Shown: one piece after another, positions 44,326 through 54,866 of the stretch
Layout: the number at the start of each line of letters is the position of its first letter
Position numbering within the stretch: the stretch's first letter is position 1
From: Triparma verrucosa
Taxonomy: Eukaryota; Sar; Bolidophyceae; Parmales; Triparmaceae
Assembly (NCBI GenBank): GCA_030267905.1
Contig: BRXX01000384.1
Span: 1-64,000, forward strand
DNA: 64,000 nt
Reading direction: 5' to 3'
The notes under the pieces: model-generated
Told to the model about the DNA's origin: nothing
Seen by the model: the letters and a program-made list of their open reading frames with translations, nothing else
Database searches by the model: none
Made by a program: the position numbers and the translations under genes

Positions 44326-45296
44326 ATGATTTGCACTAGTCCAATCAAGCTGCGAGAGCCCTCACCTTTGAAAAGTCCTCGAGGAGGAGGAGCCTCTCGA
44401 CGATCGGAACCCAGAATGGACTCCTACTTGCTTCAGATATCTCCGCCTACGCCCACGTCGAACCGCCTTTCGTGGATTGTTCCTGGCGCTCCCCGCGCTG
44501 ACGCCGACAGGAAGCGCAAGGCCAGCAGGAAGCTCCAATTCCACGAGGGCGTCGACCTGGGTCTTGAATCGTCTCTCGTAGAGGCGTCTGGCACGGTCGA
44601 TTTCCCCGTCCCGAAGCTCCGGCGCCTCAGCGCCTGTCCCAGCGTCGAGCTGGTCCCTGGCTCCCTGAGCACGATCTGCTTCTTCTCCCGCCTCAAAAAC
44701 ATCGACGCTTACACCTCTCAGACGCCAGTGGTCGCTCCTGGCCTCTGCGACGAGATCATCGCCCGCGCCGACGAAGTCGGCACCACCAAAGGATGGGGAA
44801 CTTACGTCTTCGCTAAGCGCACTCTGCACGTCAACGACGACCGCGACCTCGTCCGCCTGACCAAAGGCGTCTGCCTCGGCGTGAAGCGCGCTTGTGAGGT
44901 GAGAAAAATAAGTTAGGCCTATGGACCTTCTCTCATCTCCTCTAATCCTGCGTCGTCGCTTCGTAGCAACTCTATGGCTCAAAAATGGACTGGACCCAGC
45001 GCAACGAGCCCCACATCGTCAGCTACATCCACACGGGCTCTTCGAAGGAGGGCTTCACCCACGTCGACTGGCACACCGACTCCAGCGAGGTGACATTCCT
45101 GCTTTCCCTGTCGCCGTTGAAGTCCTATTCGGGGGGGGGGACGGTCATCGAGGCCGAGAGCAAGGAGAAGCACATACACCTTGGGCAGGGCGAAGTTCTT
45201 ATCTTCGAGGGAGGAAAGGAGAGGCACAGGGGCGTCAAGATCACAGAAGGGAAGAGAGTCCTTTTGGTCGGCTTCTTGAAGAGGGTCAGCGAATGA
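44326..45296 (+). CDS. 2-oxoglutarate/Fe(II) oxygenase, prolyl-4-hydroxylase type
   Basis: Exons 44326-44898 and 44967-45296 give 300 residues. The ATG at 44416 is an alternative start that would remove 30 basic residues. The catalytic half has FTHVDWHTDSSEVTFLLSLS with the HxD iron ligands, SYSGGGTVIEA, then IFEGGKERHRGVKITEGKR with the distal His and the Arg that binds 2-oxoglutarate. This is the layout of P4Hc enzymes, which hydroxylate proline or related side chains. No signal peptide is present, so it may act in the nucleus or cytosol rather than on secreted collagen-like proteins. Convergent with PRP31, 110 bp apart. Confidence 0.85.
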
Positions 45297-45298
45297 AC

Positions 45299-45318
45299 GA
45301 GAGAGAGAGAGAGAGAGA
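45299..45318 (+). repeat. (GA)n microsatellite after the hydroxylase stop
   Basis: A run of GAGA dinucleotides follows directly on the hydroxylase stop codon and continues in degenerate form. It lies in the 3' untranslated region. Confidence 0.8.
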
Positions 45319-45406
45319 AGGGGAGAGGGAGTGTAGAATAGATGTACAATATGTGTTGTTGTTTTCGAAAAAAAATCCCCCCCAATTCATCAATCTTCTC
45401 ACTTTC

Positions 45407-47173
45407 TCACTTCGGCATCGCGCTCTTGAACCCACTCTGCTTCCCAAACCACTTCTCATTCGCCTTCTTAACCTTATCCTCCGTCCCCCCCACCAGCTCC
45501 ATCCCCGTATGACTACTAAAAACCACACTACTAGCGAACCCATCCTTCTTCTCCCCCCCAACCTTCCTCCTCTTAACCGCCTGCTTACTCATACTCAACC
45601 CTTGCTTCTTAACCCCCTTAACCTGCACTCCAGCCCCCACACCCGTCCTAGCCTTACCCAACATACCCCTATCCATACCCATTGCATCGTCACCGTACTC
45701 GCCATTATCTACGCCGAAGGTACGTTTATTAGCTAACGCGTGAATTTCACCTGTTTCGAAACGTTTCTTAGCAGCGCGGACTTTACGGCCACCTCGCTTC
45801 TTTGAAGAAGCTAGGATCGGCGTAGGAAGTGATTTTTTTAATTGTGATTTATCCGGTTCGTCTAATTTTTTAATCTTCGAGATTAAGGTGTTGTAGTATT
45901 CTTCTCCTAAGGAGGTTGATTTTGTACCGCTAGCGTCGATGCGTGCGCATAGAGTTACCTTGTTGCTTAATATTTTTACTATTTTACCTTTGAGGTATTC
46001 GGGACATGTTTTGAAACCTTCCCAATCCATTATGACGCCGTTTAAACTTCGTACTTCCCTATTGACTACTCCTGTGTCTCTTAAACTGCCGAATTTCTGG
46101 AGATTACAGCTTGGTATTCTACTTAAATTCTTGACCGAACCTGTTAGAGATAGGATTTTTGCGCAGACGGAAGGACCGAGGAGGGCGGAAGTGTTGGGGG
46201 CGGTCACGGAGGTAATGGATTCGAGGGATTGGAGGATTTGGGTGTGGTATTTTAGAGAGAGGTTTATTGAGGTGCAGTGGGTATTAACAGTTGAGGATTC
46301 GGAAGGGGTTAGGGCGCGGCAGCTGGGGGGTTAGGGTTTTTGGGGGGAATTGAAATAACGGACGACAGTGAGAGGGGTTAGATCGTCGGTCGAAACGGGT
46401 TCGAGCGGTATATATAATCTGTTCATCTGTTTAGTTACCATGGTCTCGCTTTGCTGAACACAGGGAAACAACGTGAAAAATTGTCCCCGGGGGGGGGAAT
46501 TTTGGGTTATGACTATGTCGTGTTTCCCCTCACCTTATCATTGAGCTCGATACCGTAAGCGTCATAAAGTTGGTCGGAGGTAAGATCTTCTTCAGCTCCT
46601 CCGAGTGTTTCTTCAAGTCATCAGAGAGGTTCCCGTCGGTTAAGGTCCCGAGGAGGGACACTATGGAGACGTAGAGGCTAGGGTTGAGGATTATCTCGTG
46701 GAGGGTGGGGAAGCGGGGGGTGTACGCGTCGATTAGGAGGGAGTGGGAGGATTTTATTTCTTCGGTTAGCAGGGGGAGGTATTCGGTGCACTTTTTTATG
46801 TGAGAGGAGGCGTCGAGGGGGGTGGAGGAGAGGGTTTCGATGTGAGAGAGGAAGGCTGGGTTTTTCAGGATGGATGGTTTATCTGTTTGTTGATTGTTGA
46901 TTGTTGAGTGTTGAGTGTTGAGTGTTGGGTTAGAAGACGGCACACATTATTTCTTTCTCCCTCTCTCTCTCTCTCTCTCTCACCTATCTGCATCCTCATC
47001 TCCTTCACACTCTCCTTCTTCACTTCCTTCTCACTAGAACTCTTCTCAGTAGAAGTCCCACCATCGCCAGCAGTATCCTCTTCAAGGTTAGGGTCAAGTT
47101 TCTCCTCTTCGGCGCCTTCAGCGTCAGAGAGATCTTCAAGATCGTCAAGGAAATCGTCCGTCAATGTACTCAT
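45407..47173 (-). CDS. PRPF31: U4/U6 snRNP splicing factor PRP31
   Basis: Three exons on the minus strand: 46984-47173, 46534-46882 and 45407-46322. Phases agree, giving 484 residues (human 499). An acidic N-terminus is followed by the NOSIC/Nop region: NPAFLSHIETLSS, FMTLTVSSSMISCRALTPSE, then TAPNTSALLGPSVCAKIL and GSVKNLSRIPSCNLQKFGS, the Nop signature that grips the U4 5' stem-loop with the 15.5K protein. The C-terminus has KKRGGRKVRAAKKRFETGE and LANKRTFG, the PRP31-specific tail, and ends KKANEKWFGKQSGF. PRP31 builds the U4/U6.U5 tri-snRNP. Given the unusual introns here, it is a relevant component. Intron 1 contains CAACACT heptad-like repeats; intron 2 contains a dispersed repeat. Confidence 0.93.
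46432..46451 (-). repeat. 20-bp dispersed repeat shared with the 83-bp intron repeat
   Basis: The minus strand reads aagcgagaccatggtaacta, an exact match to the core of the 83-bp tandem unit at 26165-26413. Both copies lie inside introns in the transcribed orientation. It includes the CCATGG palindrome. Confidence 0.85.
46883..46930 (-). repeat. Short tandem repeat in PRP31 intron 1
   Basis: On the minus strand, TTCTAACCCA is followed by repeats of CAACACT and CAACAAT up to the acceptor AAACAG. The repeats fill the space between branch site and acceptor, a position occupied by TCGCTTCGCTC repeats in other introns. Confidence 0.75.
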
Positions 47174-47936
47174 GTTTTGTAAGCGTTTTGTAAGAGAGGT
47201 TTTTAACTAGCGATGTACCGTAGAAACTTGTTTTGTCTGAGGATTGTAAGTGTGCGGGGTAATATGGTTAGAAATCTATTTACGTCCTCCGCCATCGCGC
47301 CTTCCCCTCCCACGAACTCAAGCAGGGTTTGAAAGACCGGCGGGGCGTCATGAGAGGGAGTAGTAGCAATTCGTTCGTCCTCCGTCTAACGTTCACGCCC
47401 GATGGCGGACGAAACCTTCACCGACAAAGCGCGCGAGACACTGAGGACTTTCTGAGCCGCGATTCAATGAATATTAAGTGAATAGAAGTCAGGGATATCG
47501 ATGTTGTGAATAATATGTTATAATATAGTATGAACGGACGTTATAAAGGCTATAAAAGAGTATATGAATGTAGGAAAGTGAAAGGCAGGCTTTCAGCGTA
47601 AGAAAGCTGTAGAGTTGTTCATATTAAGGTACTTTTAAGCAATATAATATTTACGCTATATCGTGGGATTGAAAGGCGAAGCTTTTCGTTGCTTTTATTT
47701 TTGTAGGTGAACGGTGGAACTCACAATATAGATTGTAAACGTTCCAGAGAAAAAGGAGATGAATATTTAGAGGCAAAAAGCAGCTCTGTTTGTCCACTAA
47801 CGTCCATTCAAAGCTTAACTACCTTCTATCACACACACACATCCACAGCACAGCTTTATAATCCCAACGTGCGTATCTTCTTCAAGATATAAAGGGCAAA
47901 ACACATTATCGACCTCCACCAAAGAACGTCGCCTTG
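47174..47936. other. Divergent promoter region
   Basis: This 763-bp region separates the PRP31 and TEX10 starts. It contains a short frame at 47401 (MADETFTDKARETLRTF then stop), which may be a remnant, and an interrupted inverted repeat (TCCGCCATCG at about 47288 and CGATGGCGGA at about 47399). The right half is AT-rich. No RNA gene recognised. Confidence 0.4.
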
Positions 47937-50006
47937 ATGCCTCCTAAAAAAGGGAAAGGATCGAAGACGCCTTCGTCAAAGTCAAAGCCATCTGACTTCA
48001 AGAGGCTCAAGGCGAAGGTCGGCAAGCGCGCTCCTCAGAGGCTGAATGCGACATCTACAGAGGTCAAGTCGTCCCGCCTCAAGCTGACCCACCAGGGCCA
48101 GCTCTCCTCCTCCTCCACAACCCTAGCAACCGGCTTCACAACCGGCTCCTCAACCGGCTCCTCTTCCTCCAAGCCCTCTAGCTCTCTCGTCTACTCGCCC
48201 TCCTCCTCCGTCCTCACCCTCCCTGCCCCCTCCTCCTCCGTCCACCAGCCCTTCCCCCTCTTCCTCCGCCTCCTAACCACCCACACCTCCTCCTCCACCC
48301 GCCTCCAAATGTCATCCACCCTCCTCTCCTCCTTCAAAGAAACGAACTACCTCCAATCCTGCCTCTCAACCCCCGGCTTCACAACCTTAATAACAACTTC
48401 TCTCTCCCTCATGCTTCTCGACTCAACCCAAAACTCCAAAGGTCAAACAATATCACCCCCAATAGCCTCCTCAATTTTAACCGCCCTCCTCCCTCACATA
48501 ACCGACAGTCTAACCATCTCAACTATTTTAAAATACTTAACTCTCTCTTTATTGGATATGGATGAAACAGTCGTTGATTGTGGAGTTGAAGTTTTGAGGG
48601 TTATGGAATTGAAAGGTTTAGGGAGAGGGTTTAAGGAGGCGGTTTTTAGAGTTGTTAAGTTAGGGAAGGGGGAGGATTTACTTAGGAAATGTTGGGAGGA
48701 GGAGGAGGGGAGGGGGGGAGGTGTTAAAGGTGAGAGGGAAGTGGACGTTATATATATATATATATTTTGGGAACCTTTTTTTTGGGGGCAAATAAGTGAG
48801 TTGGAAGCATCTCACACACACACGAAAACAGGATTTTACGAAAGGACGTACGGTAAAATTCTCGAAGTTAATTTAAAAGAGGAGGAGGAGTACAACAAAG
48901 TTATACTAGGGAGGGTCGTGGAAGGGTGTAGTAATGAGAAGGGTTATAAGAAATATTCGAAGGATAAGGATCAAAGGGTTAGGGATTTATTGGAGGTGAG
49001 GCTGAATCGTACGGAGAGTTGTTGGATTTGGACACCGGCGTTTTTTTAATCAACGACCAAACATTTTCTAATTCTACACTTCAACCCTAACCCGCAGTGT
49101 TTGGGGGAGAGGGGGAAGAAGAAAGGGTGGGAGATTGTCAAAGGTTTAGAATGGAGGTGAGAGTGTATCTCGTCGCTCCGCTTCCCGGCTCGCTTCGCGA
49201 GACTGCTCCCCACTGAGAAAAGGCGTGCTACAGTATTCTAACTCGTCGCTCCGCTCCTCGGCTCGCTTCGCTCGCTGCTCCTCAACAGATTGGTCAAGAA
49301 CTGGGGGATTAAAAATGGGTACACAAAACCCCAGTTCAAGAAAATCGGAGAAGCCGAGAGGGACGTCTTCAACAAATTAAAAGGCTGCATCGACGACTTT
49401 AACAGATTCGAAGGAGTCGAAAGGGAGGAAGGTTTCTGGAACGCCACGTCTTCAGTTTCTGGAATCGAGGAGCTCTGGCTGGCGTCGGAATACCCCCCCC
49501 CCCTCCCCTCCATGCTCTCCAAGCTCCTCCCCCGCCTCCTCCGGAACGAGCTTACCTCCGAGATAAACTCGTACATCTCCTCAAAGGTTCAGCAGCCGTA
49601 CACCGATCTCCACCTCGAGCTGATAATAAAGAACCCTTCGACCCCCTCCTCCACGTACACCTCCCTAGGAAACTACGCCCACAAGAGCTCAGTCCGCCTA
49701 GGAATAAAAGAGATATACACCCGCTACAAGCCCAGCGCTAGCGTGAATCTCCTGAGCCTCAGCATGGACTTCGACAGGTCGAATAAGACCGAGGGGACTG
49801 TCAGGTTGTTGAAGCTTTTGAATTCGGAGAGGTTGAACGGGGTGGGGGGGAAGGTGGGGGGGTGGTGTAAGGGGAAGGAGGAGAGGATGATGGTGGCGGC
49901 GGGGATCGTCAAGGAGGTGGGGAAGGTGGAAGGGTGGGAAGGGTTGGAGAAGTTGGGGGGGGCGATTTGGGAGGAGATTAAAAATAGGGTGGAAGCGCGA
50001 CCATAG
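47937..50006 (+). CDS. TEX10: Pre-rRNA processing protein IPI1/TEX10
   Basis: Four exons: 47937-48729, 48832-48995, 49098-49156 and 49289-50006. Phases agree, giving 577 residues. The N-terminus SDFKRLKAKVGKRAPQRLNA is the diagnostic basic block of the IPI1/TEX10 family, followed by a helical HEAT-like body (FPLFLRLLTTHTSSS, LLSSFKETNYLQSCL, TISTILKYLTLSLLDMDETV). IPI1/TEX10 belongs to the Rix1/PELP1 complex that removes the ITS2 spacer from pre-60S ribosomes in the nucleus. Intron 1 contains a (TA)n run; intron 3 has TTCTAACTCGTCGC with further CTCG repeats before CAACAG. The family is about 340 residues in yeast and longer in animals, so length is acceptable. Stop codons of this gene and the kinesin are about 42 bp apart. 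Confidence 0.78.
48750..48767 (+). repeat. (TA)n microsatellite in TEX10 intron 1
   Basis: A run of about eight TA dinucleotides lies inside the first intron, about 20 bases after the donor. Confidence 0.85.
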
Positions 50007-50048
50007 TTTACATAATACAATATTGGGTACAATTTTTTATCATATCAA

Positions 50049-53000
50049 TCAAGCCTTGTCGAGATCATTAAAGCTCTCGCTCCTCATCGCCGGTTGAGTC
50101 TTGGACATCATCGTCGTCGTCCCCGCGATGCTCCCTCCGCTCTCTTCGAGCCTCTTCGCCCTCCTCTCCTTCGCCGTGAGCTTCGAGTCCCTCCTTTCAG
50201 TGTTCTCCGCCGATATCCTCTCCTTCAAATTGTTGTAGTCTTTAGCTTCCTTCTCGATGCTGCTCAGGAGGCCGATGAGTCTGTTCCTGAACGGCGCCGT
50301 CAAGCTCTCGGCTTGGGCCTTCACCACACCGCTGGTCTGCCCGCCGTTCTGCCGGACCTTAGGAGGGGAGAGGGGGGGCTTGTCCCCGCCGCCGCCGCCG
50401 ACGTCCTCGAGCTCGCCGGCCCACCAGGTCTTCATCGTTTTGAAGGCTTCGCCGTTACTGCCGCTGCCACCGTTCTCGGCGGAATCGGGAGTCGGGGAGG
50501 AAGGGAGGCTGGAGGAGTTCAAAGGCCCAAAGGGAGAGCTGGCTAGGACAGTGTTGGCCTTGCCTACGCTCAAGAGCTCGGAGTTCTCGGCTTTCAGCCC
50601 GGAGAGTTTCGACTGCTGCTCTTGGATGACCTTCTGATACTTTTGGAGCTGCCGCTGTTGTTTGAGAATTTGCAGCTTCGCCGATTCGAACTGTTTCTGG
50701 ACGGTCGTCAATTCCGTCGAGGTCGCTTGGAGGACGTTTTGGGTGTGCGCGTGCGCCCCGTCATCCCCGCCTACCCTCTCATCTCCCTTGCCAGCCACCA
50801 TTTCCTCCACGCTTGGAATATCCAAGGTCGGAGCTTTCTGCACCACCCTCTCCTCCTCAACAGCCCCCACCTCCACCTCCGCCTCCAACTTCCCGTTCCG
50901 CTTCCCCTTCCCCTTCCCCTTCCCCTTCCCCTTCCTTCCGCGCTTCATCCTGTTGGGACTGAACGCAACGGTGCTGTCCATGACTTGCATCAGCCAACCC
51001 CGGTCCTCCTCGCTCATGTCAACCTCCTCCTGCAACACCAGCACGACCTCCCTCAGCCTGCATATCTCCTCCTCCCTCTTCTTCCTGAGCTTCCTCTTGG
51101 CCCCTTCCACCCTCCTCTGGCTTTCGCGCTCGCCCTTCCACCTGGCGATGAGCCTGTCGCGCTGCTTTCGAAGGGCGATGAACCGACCCCTCACGGCACT
51201 CAGCTCTGCCAAGCTCGCCGCGGCGGCCTGGTCAAAGTCGGTGTGCTCGACCCGCATAGGACTGGGCAGAGGGTCGTCGATAGTGACTTCGCCACATTCG
51301 GCACAGAACCACTCTCCGGTCGGGAGCGATGACAGGTTCGCGCAGGAAGTGTGAAAGAACGAAGAGCAGTTGCCATCGCAATTGAACATCGGCCCGAGCT
51401 TCTTGTTGTTCACATCCTCATGGTCCTTAGTTTCCGTCTCCCCGAGCCCGCAAATCTGGCAGAACGACTCCTCGACGTTTTCGTCCTCCTCCACCTCCAC
51501 CTCCGCCTCCTCTTCCTCGCCGACCTTGATCTGCAGCTTCCCCCCCTCGTCCTCCTCAGCCTTCTTATCTTCTCCAGTGAAGTCGCTATTGCCGCTGTTG
51601 TAAGCCAAGCTGGCCGCTCGCTGGCCAACCTGCCAACCCTTGGTGTACTGGTTCAAGCTCTTCTCCTTGTACTGGTTCAAACTCTCGGCCAACTTCCTCC
51701 TCTCCTCTTCACCTTCAGTGTCCTTCTTCTTCCGCCTCTCCTCTTCTGTCAGGTTCGACTCTTCCATGCTTTCGATGAGCAGCTGCGACGAGCAAGGCAG
51801 GTCGTCGCAAGGAAAAAGGCGTCCGTCCATGGCGTTAGAAGGATTTCTTTCTCAGCTTGAACTCGTAGTTTTGGCTTTTTCATCGCACACTCTCACCTTC
51901 AGCCGCTTCAGCTCCGCCTCGAGGCGCTCCCTCTCCTCGTCGACCTTCAGATCGTCGTCGTCGTTTGGTAGATAGGCGCCCACCCCTTCATCGTCGTCAT
52001 CACTATCGCTATCGCTATCGCTATCACTATCTCTATTTCTATTGCTATTGCTATTGCTATTGCTATTGCTATTGCTATTGCTATTGCTATTGCTATTGCT
52101 ATTGCTATTGCTATTGCTATTGCTATTGCTATTGCCGTCCATCACATTTCTCACCCCTCTGATGCCTCCCCTAGCGCCCGCCAACCTTCTGTTCTCCCTC
52201 TCCAGGACCTCGACCTGTCCCCTGAACAGGTTGTTCTCCTTCTCCAGCCGCTTCACCAACTTGATCAGCTCGTCGTAGCTCATTTTCTTGTTCACCTTGG
52301 CCTTGTTCCTCATCCTCTTCGCCCTGTTTCCGAACCTCAGCGTCGACATTGTTTCACTAACGTTGTAGCTGCTCACGGAGCAAGTGACAATCAAGGCCGT
52401 TTTCGCGTTTCCGCCCAGACTGCGACGATTCAATGAGTTAGAATAGCGAGCTATAATTAAAAGCAACATATTATGGCAGCCTCTCACCTGTCTTGCAGCA
52501 GTCGAGTCAGCTTCGAGTCGCGGTAAGGAACGTGGTTGTTGGCGGCGCTGTTGCTACCGCCGCCGCTATCAACAGGCGTCAGCGCCTTGATCACGTTGCC
52601 CAGCGCGCTGAGGCTCCTATTGATCGCCTGGGCTTCCTTCAGACGCTTGCCCCCCGCCCCGGTTTTCCTGACCGTCTCACTGCCCGCCAAATCGCAAATG
52701 TACAATTTTCCCGACGTGGTCCCGGTCGTGGACGTCTTCTGAGTGATAGTGATGATGGCGACCAGGTGGGATCGGGAAGAGCGCGCGTTCATCGAATGAG
52801 CTCCGGTGGAGCGTTTCTGACTGGCGTTGCTCAAGCAACGAAGTAGGCCGCTCGGATCGGAGATGGTGTGCTCAACCACTCCTTCGAGGTATACGGACCC
52901 TGAAGTGTCCTCTCGGATTCGCAGCAGCTCGCCGTCTCCGTTTTTTTTGGAAATTGTCAAGAGGGACGAGGTGTCTAGGAGGTCGACTATTTTCTGCGAC

Positions 53001-53691
53001 GAGATAAGCGGAGCGAAGCGGCGAGTTAGAGTGTGAGTATAGATGTGTAGATGGTGATAGTGAGTTGCCTCGCTTTGCTTCTCACCTCGAGATATATTTC
53101 AATCACCGACATTACCACAGTGCACTCGAACGCAGTTTCCACCAGCTCTAACTTTCGCGACGCCACCGTCGAGAAGAGCTTGGTGGCCACCCTCGGGAGG
53201 ACCCCCGACTCGGGGTCGCTGAAGGAGCAGGAGGGTGGGCCCTCCATCGTGTGAGTTTTCCCCGACCCAGTTTGGCCGTAAGCAATGACTGTGCAGTTGT
53301 ACCCGTTTAGGCTGTCATCAACGAGGGGGGACACCACTGTCGCGAGAGAAGAGCAAAACGAAGTGACGTGTTAGATTTTTTGTAGCAGTGATGTGATAAG
53401 GAAGTAGTGGCAAGCCGCTCCTCGCAAGTCCTCACCTCGGTCGAAGATCTCCTCCTGGCTGCTGTTGGGAGCAAAGACCCTGTCGAAGGTGAATATCTGC
53501 TCTGGGTCCGACTCCTGCGCATTGGGGAGGGACACTGTGCAGGATGTTTGGTTTGACTTCACTACATTAACGCCATGGTGCGAAGTCTCGATGGAATTTT
53601 GGGGGCGGAAGCGGCAGAATACCTGCACGGAGGGGGTCGAGGAGGGGGCAGGGGATGGGGCCCGTGAGGGAGGAGCAGCCTTGTTCTCCAT
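50049..53691 (-). CDS. Kinesin motor protein with C-terminal PHD finger
   Basis: Five exons on the minus strand: 53436-53691, 53086-53336, 52488-52993, 51897-52419 and 50049-51782. All phases agree, giving 1089 residues. The N-terminal motor has VQVFCRFRPQNS, YGQTGSGKTHTMEGP (P-loop), NARSSRSHLVA (switch I) and LYICDLAGSE (switch II), then LTRLLQDSLGGNAKTALIVT. A neck coiled coil and a (Asn-Ser)n tract follow. The last exon has ESFCQICGLGE, FNCDGNCSSFFHTSCANL and GEWFCAECG, a C4-H-C3 zinc-binding PHD finger, then more coiled coil. PHD fingers usually read histone tails, so a chromatin-linked or unrelated protein-binding cargo role is possible. The joining intron 51783-51896 has TTCTAAC and GCTCGTCGCAG ends and is phase 0. 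Kinesin subfamily not assigned. Confidence 0.87.
52036..52133 (-). repeat. Hexanucleotide repeat coding for (Asn-Ser)n
   Basis: About sixteen copies of CTATTG on the plus strand (CAATAG on the coding strand) encode an Asn-Ser alternating tract in the kinesin, followed by a (Asp-Ser)n tract. The whole array stays in frame. It is likely to vary in length between individuals. Confidence 0.93.
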
Positions 53692-53880
53692 GTGGAGGGG
53701 GAGGGCGTAGAAGTAGGGAGTCGTATGTATGAGGATATCTTTTGGCTGGCAGGGGCGAGTGATACAAGTCGAGCTTGTCTTTGTATTTCGCCCTTCTTGT
53801 GTCCCAGCATAACTTGAAATCGAACTTTTCAAATCGTTTTTGCTTTTTTGGAGCCTACGTCCACTTATTATATCAACCCA

Positions 53881-54803
53881 ATGTCGTACGAAGATTCTAA
53901 ATTTGAGGAGGCTAAGGGCCTCGGCACACAGGATGACGACATTGTACATATGGCGCCCTCCAACATGCAAGGTTTGGCCTTAGGTTTGGGGGAGACCTCG
54001 CATGTCCCGGTGAGTCACAGGTTGAGAACGGGCGTGGGCAGGCACAGTTGAAATGCAACCGGAAGGGGGGCTCTTTGCTGGCTTTAGAAGATTACGTTGT
54101 CGTTGTTGATTCAGCCCACTACATGGTCCAGCAAGCGAAGTTCGAACACACTTCGAACCCTAACCCTGAACTAACCCTTTCCAACTACAACAAAACAATG
54201 AACACACAGCGGCTCGTCCTGCGTTGCAAGGTCTCCATCGTGGGCGACCAGTCGGTTGGCAAGAGCGCAATCACCCAAATGTTTCATAGTGGCGGTCACA
54301 TGTACCCCAAGAATTACATCATGACGACTAGCGTCGATTTTTGCATGAAGGAGGTGAAGATCCCGGAGACCAACGCCTCCGTCGAGCTGTTCCTCTTCGA
54401 CTGCGCCGGACAGTCCATCTTCAACCAGCGCGAGTTCTCGTCCAAACACTGGGACGGCACCTCGTTCGTAATTTGCGTGTACGATGTGAGCAACAGGGAG
54501 AGCTTCCAGAGCGTGCAGATGTGGCTGCAGAAGGTTCGATCGGTAAGGTCAGGTCAGTCAGGGGGGCCGCTGCCCGGGGTTCTGCTGGCGAATAAGATCG
54601 ACCTGAGGGAGGGCGGAATCAATTCCAGGGCAGTCGTTGACTCTCAGGAGGGCTTCAACTTGGCCCAGCAGTGCGGCCTCGAATACTTCGAGTGCAGCGC
54701 CATGACCGGCAGGGACATTGACCGTCCCTTCAACTACATAGCTAGCCAGTTCCACGGCAACTACGAGAGCACCGTCAGGAGGGCGAACGCCTTGAACGAA
54801 TGA
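53881..54803 (+). CDS. IFT27: Rab-like small GTPase IFT27
   Basis: Exons 53881-54009 and 54210-54803 join in phase 0 to give 240 residues. A start at the ATG at 54198 is the alternative and would give about 201 residues, close to canonical IFT27 (about 186). The GTPase core has RCKVSIVGDQSVGKSAITQM (P-loop), VELFLFDCAGQSIF (switch II), LLANKIDL (NKxD) and ECSAMTG. MYPKNYIMTTSVDF and QMWLQKVRS match IFT27/RABL4 rather than transport Rabs, and the C-terminus lacks the prenylation Cys. IFT27 binds IFT25 in the IFT-B complex and helps BBSome exit from cilia. LZTFL1, which acts in the same step, is encoded 5 kb away. Divergent from the kinesin (190 bp). Confidence 0.87.
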
Positions 54804-54866
54804 ATAATCAACATCTTGGGTATTTTACGAAAACAAAATTGACTCTCACTAATTGATTAAACTTAC

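Noticed and set aside
47174..47936. A tRNA or other small RNA gene
   Set aside because: No A-box/B-box pair and no cloverleaf could be drawn by eye; the only paired segment is a short inverted repeat.
50622..51332. Long plus-strand frames across the kinesin last exon
   Set aside because: They are antisense to a coding exon with a PHD finger and coiled coil, with leucine- and proline-rich content typical of the reverse frame.
54048..54209. Start of IFT27 in the long open frame beginning before 54198
   Set aside because: The upstream part of that frame reads into an intron with a GTGAGT donor at 54010 and a CAG acceptor at 54209. The ATG at 54198 is kept only as an alternative start.
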